From: Pedinophyceae sp. YPF-701
Lineage: Eukaryota; Chlorophyta; Pedinophyceae
Length of the DNA: 64,000 bases
Direction of reading: 5' to 3'
Assembly: GCA_916048055.1 (NCBI GenBank)
Contig: CAJZHL010000019.1
Coordinates: forward strand, 682,001-746,000
Part shown: positions 33,603-45,368 of the stretch, piece after piece
How the letters are laid out: every line of letters begins with the position of its first letter
How positions within the stretch are numbered: the stretch's first letter is position 1
Notes under the pieces: model-generated
Database searches by the model: none
The model's input: only the letters and a program-made list of their open reading frames with translations
What the model was told of the DNA's origin: nothing
Made by a program: the position numbers and the translations under genes

Positions 33603-35878
33603 ATGGGCGGAAAGAAGGAGGATAAGGCGAAGGAGGGGAAGGAGAAGGAGGTCGCGGGCAAGCCCGAGGACGGGAAGGCGGGCGAGGAGAGCAAAGTGGA
33701 GGAGAAAAAGGAGGTGCTGACGCCGGCGCAGGTCCTCCTGAGCAGCGTTGGGTTGATAGAGCAGGCGGTGCGGCACAAGGACACGCGGTTCTTGATCGGA
33801 CGGGTCCTGCGTCAGACAGCGGGCGTGCGCAAGGCCCTGGATGCAGCGCTGCTTACCGAGTGCGCCACCGCGGTGCTGCCCGCGGAGAGCTCCGCCCGGC
33901 AGGTCGTCGCAGATGCACTCAAGAGCATCGAGGCGGGGAGCATGGAGACGGACGACGGCGACGCGGACAAGGCCGGCGCGGCCCCCCCCTTCAAGGACGC
34001 CAAGCTCACCAGCGTCCCGGAGGTGCGCTCCAGGCCCGCATCGAGCTGGCCGGCCCCGCGAGGAAGCCGTGGAGATCCGCGACTATCTCCCGCGGCCGCG
34101 AGCTGCGCGCATCGTCGCGCCCAGGCGCAGGATCTGGGCTCGCGGTGGGCACGCGCTGCACGCAAAAAGGTTGCTCGCCCCGCACGGCCTCCCAAGGCGC
34201 CGCTTCACTCCGTTCCGCCTCCCACGATGCGGTCTGCCCGCAGGTCGAGGTGTTTTTGCTGCTGGTGACGATCATGCGGCTGCTGGACCACGACAAGCTC
34301 CCTGAGGCTCTGGCTCTCACCAGCCGAGCGGTGGACTTCATCTGCGAGTTCGACAGGTGCGCCAGCCGCACCGCAAGCACGACCCACCCGCTCCCTTCTG
34401 TCATTCGCGCTGGTCCCTCGCCGTCGCTCGCCGCCGCGCGGCCCTCACGCCCTCCAACGTCCCTCTGATTGCCCATCCCGCCGCGCACGGCCGCGGCCCC
34501 GGCCCCGCTCGCCGGCACACCCACCGCATTCTGCGTGCCCCGCGCAGGCGTACCATGGACCACCTCGCCGCGCGCGTGTACTTCTACTACGCGTATGCCC
34601 ACGAGCGCTGCGGACAGCTCCGCAGCATCCGAGCGCGCCTCCTGCGGCTCCACCAAACCGCGACCCTCCGCCACGACGAGATCGGCCAGGTGCGCGCCCC
34701 CTGCCACACTCCCCCGCGCCGCACGGGACGCACGCCGCCCGCAACGACCCACCTACGGCGCAGCTCTCGGAAGCCGTGCAACCCCCGCCAAGCCAAGCCA
34801 GCCCCCTGAGCCGCCCCATCCTAGTCGCTCGCCACTCAGCGCGCACCGCGCAGACGCCCCCTCCCACGCGCACCGCGCTCGTCCGCAACACCACCACCAC
34901 CAGCTCTGTTCCCCCGCCCCCCGCAGGAGACGCTGATGAACCTCGTGCTCCGCAGCTACATCCTGGACTCGCTGTACGACCAGGCCGAGAAGTTCCGCGC
35001 CAAGGCGCAGCGCCCCGAGACCTCCCGGTCCAACCAGCAGCTCTGCCGATACCTGTACTACCTCGGGCGGATCCGCGCGGTGCAGCTCGAGTACTCCGAC
35101 GCCAAGGACAGCCTCCTCCAGGCCACGCGGAAGGCGCCCTCCGTCGCCCTCGGCTTCCGCATCGAGGCGACGAAGTGGCTGACGATCGTGCGGCTCTTGC
35201 TCGGGGAGCTGCCGGAGCGCGCGGAGCTCTTCCACCCGACCGTGCGCGTCCCGCTGGCGCCGTACGCGGCGCTGGCGCAGGCGGTGCGCCGCGGCGACCT
35301 GCGGCACTTTGCGCAGGTGACGGAGACGCACGCCGAGGCGTTCCAGGCCGACGGGGTGCTGCGGCTCATCGTGCGGCTGCGCAACAACGTGATCCGCGCG
35401 GGGCTGCGCCGGATCTCGCTCGCTTACTCGCGGATCTCGCTCGCGGACGTCGCGGCGCGCCTCGGGCTCGACGCGGGCGACGACGGCGACGTCGAGCACA
35501 TCGTCGCCAAGGCGATCCGCGACGGCGCGGTGGACGGCACGATCGACGCGAGCGAGGGCGTGCTGCTGTCGCGCGAGGTCGTCGACGTGTACGGGACGTA
35601 CGAGCCGCAGAAGGCGTTTGACGCGCGCATTGCGTTCTGCCTCGACCTGCACAACGAGGCGGTGCGCGCGATGCGGTTCTCGGACAAAAGCGCTGCCGGG
35701 AAGCGGAGCAAGGTGCGCGGCGCCCGCGCGCGTGGAACGCTGCTTGCGATGTTGCATGCGTGGTTGCGCCGTAACGTCTCATGCAAACGAGCTGCGCGAT
35801 CGCTGGCGCGTCGTGCAGATCCCCACGGAGGAGGAGCTGGCGGAGGCGCTCGAGGACGTGGTCGACGAGGAGTTCTGA
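33603..35878 (+). CDS. RPN3: 26S proteasome non-ATPase regulatory subunit 3 (Rpn3)
   Basis: Exons 33603-34022, 34244-34356, 34548-34689, 34927-35712 and 35819-35878 join in frame (phases 0, 2, 0, 0) to 506 residues, the normal size. The N-terminus is Lys/Glu-rich (MGGKKEDKAKEGKEKE). The body has the helical-repeat/PCI signature of PSMD3/Rpn3: YFYYAYAHERCGQLRSIRAR, NLVLRSYILDSLYDQAEKFR, then YLYYLGRIRAVQLEYSDAKD. The PCI/winged-helix region has TRKAPSVALGFRIEATKWL and YSRISLADVAARLGLD, and ends AFDARIAFCLDLHNEAVRAM. The last exon supplies the usual acidic tail (EEELAEALEDVVDEEF). Rpn3 is a scaffold subunit of the 19S lid. All four introns start with GTGCGC. The acceptor of the last exon is chosen at TGCAG (35816-35818) on consensus and phase. 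Confidence 0.95.
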
Positions 35879-36578
35879 GGCCCCGCGCGGCATCGCTGCA
35901 GCGCGCGGTGCAGGGACGACGCGCGCTCGCGCCGTCTAGGTCCTCTGTGACGCACGCACGAACCCCGGCTCGTCGTCGCTGCTGCATGCTCGCTGGACCG
36001 CGCCTGCCGTTGCCATCGTGCGCCCCGCGCATTCGGAGCCGGGCTGCGCCTGACAGGGGTGCCGGGTGCGCCCCGGGGTTGTGTTGCCCGCGGGGGCACG
36101 GCGGCTGCGCCCCGGGGCGAAAAGGTGCCGTCTGAGGCTGCCCCTGCCACACATATCGCTGTCCAAGGGTCCACGAAGCACGGTGCGAGGTACGCAGGCC
36201 GCGCGGGGGGGTCGTGCATAGGGCGAGAAGTGTGCGAGTTGGCTTCCGCGTACACGCTGCAGCGCTCTTGACTTGAGCTTACACGCATGTCTGGCTAGGT
36301 CGTCAGTCTCTGAGGCATCCGTCCTGCGCATCGTCCTCGCGTTGAGTGCCGCTACCGACGCAAGAGTGACTTGTAGTCCTGAATTGGGGTTTGTTGCTGC
36401 GTAATTAGCGCTTCGAAGTGATCTTCGGATCCGACCTCCCCGTGATCGACGCCCATGGTGTCTGTGTGCTTCTTTCAGGACTGAAAGGCCCGGTGCCTGA
36501 CCAGGCTGCGACGAGGAGGCGGCATCGTGGTGCCAAACAGAGCGAGGCGGCGTGGGCGCGGCGCAGGAGCGGGGCAAG
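35879..36578. other. Intergenic region upstream of the P450 gene
   Basis: About 700 bp, somewhat less GC-rich near 36.3-36.5 kb. No open frame or repeat with support. Confidence 0.4.
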
Positions 36579-38585
36579 ATGTCCGTGGACGCACTATTGA
36601 TGAACACGCCGCTGATGATGGTGCGTCCGTTGCACTCCAGCCCGTCGCGGGCCCCGCAGCGCTGCGCTCGAGGGCACGCACCCTGGTGCTCACTGGCACG
36701 ACCCCTCACGTCCCGCGCAGAGCGTCATCATCTCGGTGCTGGTCGCGTCACTCCTCCTCCCTTCCATCCTCGCGACGTCGCGCCCCTGGGCCGAGCTATT
36801 CTCCACACAGGACGGCAATTGGTTCCTCTGGTCTGGTATCGCCACCATGGTCTCGGGAATCGCCTTCGCGGTCGGCTCCATCGCCCGCATGCATGTACGC
36901 TTCCCCGAGAACCCGCCACCTGCCCAACTCGACCTCGCGCCGCCCACATACCTCCCGCCGGGACTATCGCACCACTCCACCGCACGCACCCGTCCCCACC
37001 GTCACGCTCCTCACCCGGCGCCCAGATCTCTCCCGTCAATCACGAACGCACCCGCCCTGGCCGCTCCCGCCCTCTCATCCAACACCCCCCCCCCTGACGC
37101 TCCCCCCAGGACACAAAGCGCCCGCCGGGGCCCCGGCCGTGGCTCCGCAGCCTGTCCTCGAGAGCCGCCCTCGGCGCCCCCGGCGACCGCCTCGCCACCC
37201 TCGTCGGCTTCGTGCGCGCCTACGGCCACACCACGTCCCTCAAAGCCGGCGGGCACCCCTACACGATTGTCGCCGATCCCAAGGTCGCCTGCCAGCTCCT
37301 CCCGTACGGCACGCACGAGCTCGACCGCCCCCGGTGTCCCTTCCGCCACCTCGGCCCGCTCGGCGCCGCGCGCGACGACCCCATCGCCGCGCACACGCGC
37401 GCGGGCTTGTCGGCGGCAATGGAGCCCTCCGCGGTCGTTGCTGCCGCGCCCGCGGTCCTGGACTGCGTCCGCGACGCGGCCGAGCGGCTCGGCGCGCAGC
37501 ACGCGAGCGGGCGGGACGTCGACCTCGAGGATCACGTCCTGCGGCTCTCGTTCGACGCGATGTCGATTGCGTTGCTGGATCATGACTCGGGGGCGAGGAC
37601 GGCGCCGTCGGAGGACGTGCGGGCGCTGGACGTGGTGCTGCGTGCGGGGATGCACGCGGCGGCGCTGCCGCCGGGCGAGCGCGCGGCGGCGATGGCGGAG
37701 GCGGAGCGGGCGGAGGCGGATGTGTTTGCGCGGGCGGCGGCGGCGCGCAAGGGGCTGGCGGCGGCGGCGCTGGCGCCGCGGCAGGGCGGGACGAAGCATC
37801 CGTTCCGCGCGCAGCTCGCTGCGATGGTGCGCGGGCGCGACGGGTTCGATCCGGCGCTGTCGGAGGCGGACGCGGCGTTCGTGGTGGGCGCGCTGGTCAG
37901 CGTGGGGGCGCGGGCGTGCGCCCGGGCCAGCCTGGCGGCGCTGCGCGCGATCGTGCGGGACAAGAAGCTGCTGGAGCGCGTGAGCGCGGAGCTGGACGCC
38001 GCGGGCCGCGCGCGCGTGGTCGGCGGCGGATGGGAGGGCCTGCGGCAGCTCACGCTGCTGACGACAGTGATCGCGGAGGCCCTGCGCACGAGCCCGGTCT
38101 GGGACGAGCCGCTCGTGCGCGAGGTCGCCGGCAAGGGCGTCGAGGTCGGGCGCTGGTTCTTCCCGCAGCACTCCACGGTGTTGGTGCCCGCCGCGGCGAT
38201 CCACAACGACGGGTACTTCTGGGACGACGTGGGCGCGTTCGACCCGGCGCGGTGGGACGAGCCCGACGCGGCGCTCGTGAGGGACACTGCGCGCGCGGCG
38301 CGGCCGCTGAAGGAGGGCGCGTGGCGGACGTGGCAGGAGACGCCGGTCGACGAGCGGTCCGGCTTGAAGGTGCAGGGCACGACGCAGGAGATGCTGGCGC
38401 CCGGGCGGCCGCGGCGGTACATGCCGTACGGGCTGGGGCCGCGGCAGTGCCCCGCGGAGAACCTGGCGGTGGTGACGGTGACGGCGAGCGTCGCGGCGCT
38501 GCTGGTGGCGTGCGACTTCGCGTGGGAGCCCGAGCGGCTGGTCGTGGCGGGGCGGCGGTCGAGCCATGCGGGGAAGAAGATGTAG
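36579..38585 (+). CDS. Membrane-anchored cytochrome P450
   Basis: Exons 36579-36620, 36721-36894 and 37110-38585 join in frame (phases 0, 0) to 563 residues. Exons 1-2 encode an N-terminal anchor with hydrophobic runs (IISVLVASLLLPSILATS and GIATMVSGIAFAVGS). Exon 3 begins with a Pro-rich hinge (KRPPGPRPWLRS) typical of ER or plastid-envelope P450s. The K-helix ExxR is EALR at about residue 395. The haem-binding loop reads RYMPYGLGPRQCPAENLAV, with the axial Cys near residue 518. The usual F-x-x-G-x-R-x-C-x-G is thus YGLGPRQCPA: Phe is Tyr and the last Gly is Ala. The I-helix region is Ala-rich (AAFVVGALVSVGARACARAS) without a clear AGxDT motif, so oxygen activation may be unusual. Clan and substrate cannot be told from the sequence by eye. 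Confidence 0.88.
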
Positions 38586-38807
38586 GCGGGCGGCGGCGCG
38601 CCGTGGCGGTCGCTGTGCTGACACGGGGCATCCACCGAGGTGAGGATGCGCGGGGCGTTGTTCGGCGAGGCTGGCGGCGTGACGTAGTGCGGCGCGCTGC
38701 TGTGCGCGCACGGGCTGACTGGTCAGCCGCGGGTGAACGAGGAGACCGAGCGAGCATCTGTTCGTGACGTCACATATTGCGAAAAGTGAGATGTCAACAT
38801 CAATCAG

Positions 38808-41800
38808 TCACCTCACCGCGGTGGTGATGCGCTCTCTTATTTCTTGGCGACACTCGGGGCAGCGCGGCGCATTTGTGCTCGCGAAGAACTCCTCCGAGCA
38901 TCCTGTGCAGATGTGGTGCTGGCATGGCAGGAACATCACCCGCTCGTCCGGGCACTCCAAACAGATCGAGCATATCCTGACGCCGGAGCCCTCAGCCCGT
39001 GCCACGGAGTCGCGTAGAGGACGCTCTCCTGTCGTCCTCGCACCCGTTTCGCTCGCATTTTCACGTGGTGTCGTCCAATGCACACCGCTGAGGAGAATCT
39101 CGCTGCTCACCCTTGAAGGACTCGGCGGTGGAATGGGCGGGGCGGAGGGGAGCCAGTCTTGCTGCGATCGCTCAGACGGCGGAGCGGGTGGGGCGGAGGG
39201 AACCCACCCGTGCTGCGATCGCTCAGACGGTTCGGATGCGACATAGGCAGACACTCTGCCATTTGACGCCGTGCCAGACCCTCTCTTTTTGAGCATAATC
39301 GCCAAAACCACAGCAGCCACGCAACACACAATCCCTCCGAATGTTCCACCAACTGCCGCACCGATGTCGCCAGCAGGGGAATCGTCGTCATCATAATTTC
39401 CAGGACTCGTATAATAATACGAGTCCTCCGTCTGCGCCGGTGCGCGGTCCCCCGTCTGTGGAGACTGTGTAACCTCAGGCGCGGACACGACCGCGAGGAC
39501 GGGGATCGGCGAACTCGCTCGCAGTCTGGAGATCATCGTGCCATCGCGCACGGCACTCGCGAAGACCTGGGAGGCCGCGGCGACGAGAGCCTGGTCCTGG
39601 GACCGATGGACGACGGTCACGATGTACGTGGACCGTTGCAGGAGCTTCCTCATCGCACGAGTCGCTCTCAAAGAGAACACAATGTCGAGGTTCGGAGATG
39701 GCCACTGCAGCCCCATCATGTCCGCAATCTCGGCCTTGATGATGTCGAGATCCCTCGAGTCCACGGGCTCTTCGAACGAGATCTCGACCCGAGAAGTCGT
39801 GGAAAAAATCGTCGCGGCTCCTCCTTCCTCGCATGTCAAGATAAGATCCAGCCCAAGCAGCTCCCCCGAGTCTCCCTGCGCTTCATCCGCGATCACGACC
39901 TCCCACGTCCCCACCGCTGACGTCCCCTCGAACGCCGACAGCGACCCCGGGCTCGGCGCGAAGGGCCCCGTGTTGCTGTTGAGGTTCGACACCGACGTGG
40001 TTGCACTGTCCGTGAGCAGAATGTCGATGTTCGCGCCGGACCCGGACGGCGACACATTGCTCCCAGACACTCGATCCATCAGGAGCTGGGACGTCGACGC
40101 CCCCGGCGACCTCAACGAGATCTCCAGGTCGTTCAGGAACATATGTGTCAGCGCAAGCTGCACGCTCACGGATCGCACGGTGCAGGAGCCGCCGTAGCTC
40201 GACGGTAGCGTGCTGCGCGCCACGACGATACTGGGTACACGCACTGCGAGGGCAAGAAGCGTCGGGTGTGGCTGAGAGGGAAAATTAAATGACACTGCGA
40301 GAAACTGCAAGCGGTCGCGACGTGCGCGCGGATGCGACGGAGCCGAGGAGCGCGGAAAGTCACCGGCGGTTTGTCACCTGCTCTGTCTGGCAGCAACCGG
40401 GGAAGACCGCTCGCCGAATATGAAAGAGGCTGGTTTGTGCTCGAGCTCGGTGTCGTTACGGGCGGCGTGACGGCGAAGGTCGACCTGACCGGCTCGACCG
40501 ACGCTGCTGTCGCGGAAGACGTCGGCGCCGGCGGGGTCGTCGTGGACGCGCTCGTGGGCGTTGGCGAGGGGGTCGACGTTGCGGATAGCGTAGCAGGGGG
40601 GGCCGGCGTCTCTGTGGGCACCGAAGGCGTCGCAGTCGGCGCAACCGGCGTCGTTGCGGATGCCGCTCGCGTCATCTCAGCAGCCGTCGTTGCCGTGCTA
40701 GCTGCCCCGTGCTCCTGCAAGCACCAGCACACAAAGCGCCGCATGAGATGCGCCCAGCAAGCGATCGTGGTCTGCGCCAGCGCAAGACGCCTCTCGTGTG
40801 CGCAGCGACAGAGCACAACTGCCCATGCAAGCTGACCTACTGCAAGTAGAGCACCGCACTCCGCACTTGGACACGCGCACTCCTCCGTGTCACGGAGGAG
40901 AGTGCTTAGCACAATGTGCGCCCGCGGCAGGCCTGGCACGCGTGATTGGCACACCTTCAGTACTATGTACGCCTTCACCGTCCCGCTCGTACTCGTCCTG
41001 CCCTCGTATAGATCGTCCGCGCTGCTGTCGCCGTCGTTGAAATTACCAAAGCCGTAGCACCGGTTCGACGACGTGCAGAAGTCCGACACGCTCGTGTCGC
41101 CGTGCAGCAGCCCCGCCGCATCGCTCGCCATCCACGCCCCGTCGTCCCCCGACAGCGCCGCCGGACACCCCCCCGCGTACCCCATGTTGTCAGACAGCGA
41201 CATACGCCCCCCCGACCCTGACGTCACCACCGACCCCGCCGCGGCATCGTACACCCTGTACGAGTACGCGGCGCCCGTGCGGTACGCGCTGAAGAAGCTC
41301 GTCATGTTCCGGTGCCCGCTCAGCGTCCACTCCACCACGAACTGCAGCTGGTTGTTCAAAAAGAACACACCGTAGTACACCCCGCAGTGGTTGGCCGACA
41401 GCGCATCGCAGCTGTACTCGCCCTCGCCCACGCTCGACGCCGACGACGCCCGCGACAGCCCCTCCGCCACCGCGCCCGTCACCGGCACCGCCAGCACCGT
41501 CAGGCACGCGGAGCGGATGCGCGCGAGGTCGGTGCTGGTGGTGCCGGTCAAGCCGGAGAGGACGTCGAAGACGGCGGCGGAGTCGGCGGGGCTGGCGCAG
41601 GAGGCGGCGGCGCACGTCGACGGGGGCGTCGTCGCGGCGGGCGGCGTCGTCGTCGTCGGGGGCGCGCTTGTAAACACAGGGGGGAGTGTGGGCCTCTGCG
41701 TTGGCGGCACCGTGGGGGACGGCGTCGGCGTGGGGGGTGCCGTCGTGACCAGCGCCGTCGGTGTCGTCGCACGAGCCGATTGCGTCGTCTGAGCTGCGGC

Positions 41801-44800
41801 CGTCGTCGCCACGGTAGCCTCCCCGTGTTCCTGCAAGCAGCAGCGCACCACACGGCGATTCAGACGTTGGCCAGCACCGCGTCGCAGCGAGCTGCCCGTC
41901 CTATGTGCGCGCTGACGCGCACCTCATGCCCGCATCAGCCGGCCGGCCGCAAGCAGAGCATGCTCATACACATCACCCGGCGCTCGCGCACTCCTTCGTG
42001 TGCGCGCGCCGCGTGCCCGGCTCACCTTCAGCACTATGTACGCCTTCACCGTCCCGCTCGTACTCGTCCTGCCCTCGTACAGATCGTCCGCGCTGCTATC
42101 AAGGCTGTCGAAGTTGCCAAAGCCGTAGCACCGGTTCGACGACGTGCAGAAGTCCGACACGCTCGTGTCGCCGTGCAGCAGCCCCGCCGCATCGCTCGCC
42201 ATCCACGCCCCGTCGTCGCCCGACAGCGCCGCCGGACACCCCCCCGCGTACCCCATGTTGTCAGACAGCGACATACGCCCCCCCGACCCTGACGTCACCA
42301 CCGACCCCGCCGCGGGGTCGTACACCCGGTACGAGTACGCGGCGCCCGTGCGGTACGCGCTGAAGAAGCTCGTCATGTTCCGGTGCCCGCTCAGCGTCCA
42401 CTCCACCACGAACTGCAGCTGGTTGTTCAAAAAGAACACACCGTAGTACACCCCGCAGTGGTTGGCCGACAGCGCATCGCAGCTGTACTCGCCCTCGCCC
42501 ACGCTCGACGCCGACGACGCCCGCGACAGCCCCTCAGCCACCGCGCCCGTCACCGGCACCGCCAGCACCGTCAGGCACGCGGAGCGGATGCGCGCGAGGT
42601 CGGTGCTGGTGGTGCCGGTCAAGCCGGAGAGGACGTCGAAGACGGCGGCGGAGTCGGCGGGGCTGGTGCAGGAGGCGGCGGCGCACGTCGACGGGGGCGT
42701 CGTCGCGGCGGGCGGCGTCGTCGTCGTGGCAGATGCGTTCGTCAGCGCAGGAGTGGTAGTTTGCATCGGCAGCGTCGTGGGGGCCGGCGATGCCGTCGCG
42801 ATTGGTGCCGTCGTAGACCGTGCAGTCTGATTGAGTGATGAATTTGTTGCACTTGAGTTGGTACCCGACGGAGGCGCTGTCGCAAAGGTCGTTGTAGTTG
42901 TCGTGGGTGGCAGAACAGTCGTATTCGAGCCTGCCAGCCCAAGCGGCCTTGACGTGTGGTGTGGCGTTGAGGTGACTGGGAACGATGTCGCAGGTGCCGC
43001 TCGCGTCGTCTGGGCTGCAGCCGTCGTCGGCGCGCTATCAGCCAAGTGTTCCTGCAAGCACCGGCACATCAGATGCTGCTCGGAAGCGCTGAGCACCTCG
43101 TCGCTGCGAGATGCCTCCCAGGCGTCTCCGGTGCGCCGCACACGGTCTTTCGCCGGCCCGCCGAATGCAAGCAGAGCGTGCTCAAATTGAGCACGCGCCC
43201 TGAATCAGTCACCGTCCGCGCTGCCATGAGCGAAGCGTAGCGAAGCGGACGGTGACAGCGGGACGATTCTTGCACGCGCGTGGCGGAGGAGCCAGTCACT
43301 GCACCCAGCGCCCGCGCACTCCTCCGCCATGTGCGCCCGCGGCAGGCCTGGCACGCGTGCCCGACTCACCTTCAGCACTATGTACGCCTTCACCGTCCCG
43401 CTCGAGCTCGTCCTGCCCTCGTACAGATCGTCCGCGCTGCTATCAAGGCTGTCGAAGTTGCCAAAGCCGTAGCACCGATTTGACGACGTGCAGAAGTCCG
43501 ACACGCTCGTGTCGCCGTGCAGCAGCCCCGCCGCGTCGCTCGCCATCCACACCCCGTCGTCGCCCGACAGCGCCGCCGGACAGCCCCCCGTGTACCCCAT
43601 GTTGTCCGACAGCGACATACGCCCCCCCGACCCTGACGTCACCACCGACCCCGCCGCGGGGTCGTACACCCGGTACGAGTACGCGGCGCCCGTGCGGTAC
43701 GCGCTGAAGAAGCTCGTCATGTTCCGGTGCCCGCTCAGCGTCCACTCCACCACGAACTGCAGCTGGTTGTTCAAAAAGAACACACCGTAGTACACCCCGC
43801 AGTGGTTGGCCGACAGCGCATCGCAGCTGTACTCGCCCTCGCCCACGCTCGACGCCGACGACGCCCGCGACAGCCCCTCAGCCACCGCGCCCGTCACCGG
43901 CACCGCCAGCACCGTCAGGCACGCGGAGCGGATGCGGGCGAGGTCGGTGCTGGTGGTGCCGGTCAAGCCTGAGAGGACGTCGAAGACGGCGGCGGAGTCG
44001 GCGGGGCTGGCGCAGGAGGCGGCGGCGCACGTCGACGGGGGCGTCGTCGCAGCGGGCGTCCCGTCTTCCTCCTCGCATGTCAAGATCAGATCCAGCCCAA
44101 GCAGCTCCCCCGAGTCCCCCCCTAGCACATCTGAGATGACGACCTCCCACGTCCCCACCGCCGACACACCCGCAAACGCCGACAGCGACCCCGGGCTCGG
44201 CGCGAAGGACCCCGTGTTGCTGTTCAGGCTCGACACCGACGTGGTTGCGCTGTCCGTGAGCAGAATGTCGATGTTCGCGCCGGACCCGGACGGCGACACA
44301 GAGCTCCCAGACACTTGATCCATCAGGAGCTGGGACGTCGGACCCCCCGGCGACCTCAACGAGATCTCCAGGTCGGCCAAGTACGTGTGCGTCAGCGCAA
44401 GCTGCACGCCCACGGATCGCACGGTGCAGGAGCCGCCGTAGCGCGACGGGAGCGTGCTGCGCGCCACGTCGACGTCGACATCAAGCACTGCAGGGGGCAC
44501 GGAGCGGCGTCGGGTGTCGCTGAGCAGGAGGGGGCAATTCAGCGAGCGCGACGCGTGTGGGCGTGTTCGACGTGTTACGCCCGGATATACCATTGCTGCA
44601 GCCATGGGGAAGCGTGCGGTGCGACAGCGACTGGAGAACCTCTCCATCTTCCCACGACGGAGTCTCACCTATCCTGTCTGGGAGCGACCGAGGGAGACTG
44701 CTCGCCGAATACACCAGTTCTTGTCCTGAATCATGATCCCTCAAACGTCTCCCCAGACCCAAATCCTGAAGCGACTGGTTTGAATGTTCAGTGGCGCCCC

Positions 44801-45368
44801 TTCGCGAGGAGAGTGCTTGCTCGGGCAGCCCCGCCCTGCCAGGCTCGACGGCCGGCTCGGAGTCGATGCCTCGCTGGCGACAGTCCCAGCATAACTGCGT
44901 ACAGCACGTGCGAAATCGGAACGAGACACTGATCCGCTGATGGACGGCGCCGCGCGCGCAAACCTAGAGTGGCCAGCTCGCTCGCGACGCCAGCGGCGAC
45001 CGCACAAACCAGTCCGTTATCTCGCAGAATCGTGACCACTATATCAGCGGAACCAGCTCGGAGCGGCAAACTTCCGTGAATCGACCAAATCAACCTGGGC
45101 CGCGGCCCACAGAAGAAGAGCGGACAGGTGGGTCACGCACCTGGAAGCGACGCAGGACGCACAGCGCGAGAACTATCGCTGCGGCAGAGGCCCACAGAAC
45201 TGATCGTCCCGGGCGCGTGTTGCCTCTCTCAAGCCTCATCTGGCCTCCGCGCTCCCCATCAGTGTGGTAGACCCATCCGCCGGGCCTCACCCGGCTGCGG
45301 AGCAACCAATCGCGGGAAACTGTGCTCTCTGAGGTGCCAGCGATTTGTTTGTCACACGCAATGTCCAT
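38808..45368 (-). CDS. Giant modular membrane protein: two P/Homo-B domains, three repeat modules, TM helix, RING finger
   Basis: Seven exons (45368-45141, 44873-44669, 44487-43370, 43051-42026, 41830-40955, 40714-40378, 40243-38808) join in frame (phases 0, 1, 0, 0, 0, 1) to 1,741 residues. An N-terminal hydrophobic stretch (SVLWASAAAIVLALCVLRR) is a signal peptide or anchor. Residues from about 160 form a P/Homo-B domain as in proprotein convertases (LALTHTYLADLEISLRSPGG, AVGTWEVVISDVLGGDSGEL). Next are three near-identical unknown modules of about 225 residues with conserved Cys (CAAASC, NHCGVYYGVFFLNNQLQFVV, NRCYGFGNF). Each later module is preceded by a Thr/Pro-rich mucin-like linker. 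A second P domain (about residues 1280-1390) leads to an alpha/beta-like region, a TM helix (GGIVCCVAAVVLAIMLKK) and a C3HC4 RING (CSICLECPDERVMFLPCQHH, then CPEC). I infer a surface receptor with a cytosolic ubiquitin ligase. No subtilase domain is present. Confidence 0.72.
40955..41655 (-). repeat. Repeat module copy 3 of the giant RING gene
   Basis: Nearly identical at the nucleotide level to 42026-42727 and 43370-44055. It differs by scattered substitutions, for example YDAAAGS for YDPAAGS and NFNDGDSS for NFDSLDSS. It shares one exon with the Thr/Pro-rich linker before it. Confidence 0.88.
42026..42727 (-). repeat. Repeat module copy 2 of the giant RING gene
   Basis: Offset 1,071 bp from copy 3 and 1,344 bp from copy 1. 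Its exon begins with EHLADSAPTTAAAQTTRAAP, which resembles the starts of the copy-3 exon (EHGEATVATTAAAQTTQSAR) and of the following linker exon (EHGAASTATTAAEMTRAASA). The duplicated unit therefore included the intron and acceptor. Confidence 0.88.
43370..44055 (-). repeat. Repeat module copy 1 of the giant RING gene
   Basis: Fused in one exon to the first P/Homo-B domain without a long linker. It carries NMGYTGGCPAALSGDDGVW where the other copies have NMGYAGGCPAALSGDDGAW. Confidence 0.88.

Noticed and set aside
38808-40243. Separate gene for the second P domain and RING
   Set aside because: The upstream linker exon (40714-40378) ends in phase 1, and the P-domain exon starts in phase 1 without its own ATG or signal peptide, so one gene is the simpler model. 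Transcripts could still change this.
40955-44055. CRISPR array or simple tandem repeat
   Set aside because: The repeat units are about 690-bp coding modules with introns, not short repeats with spacers.
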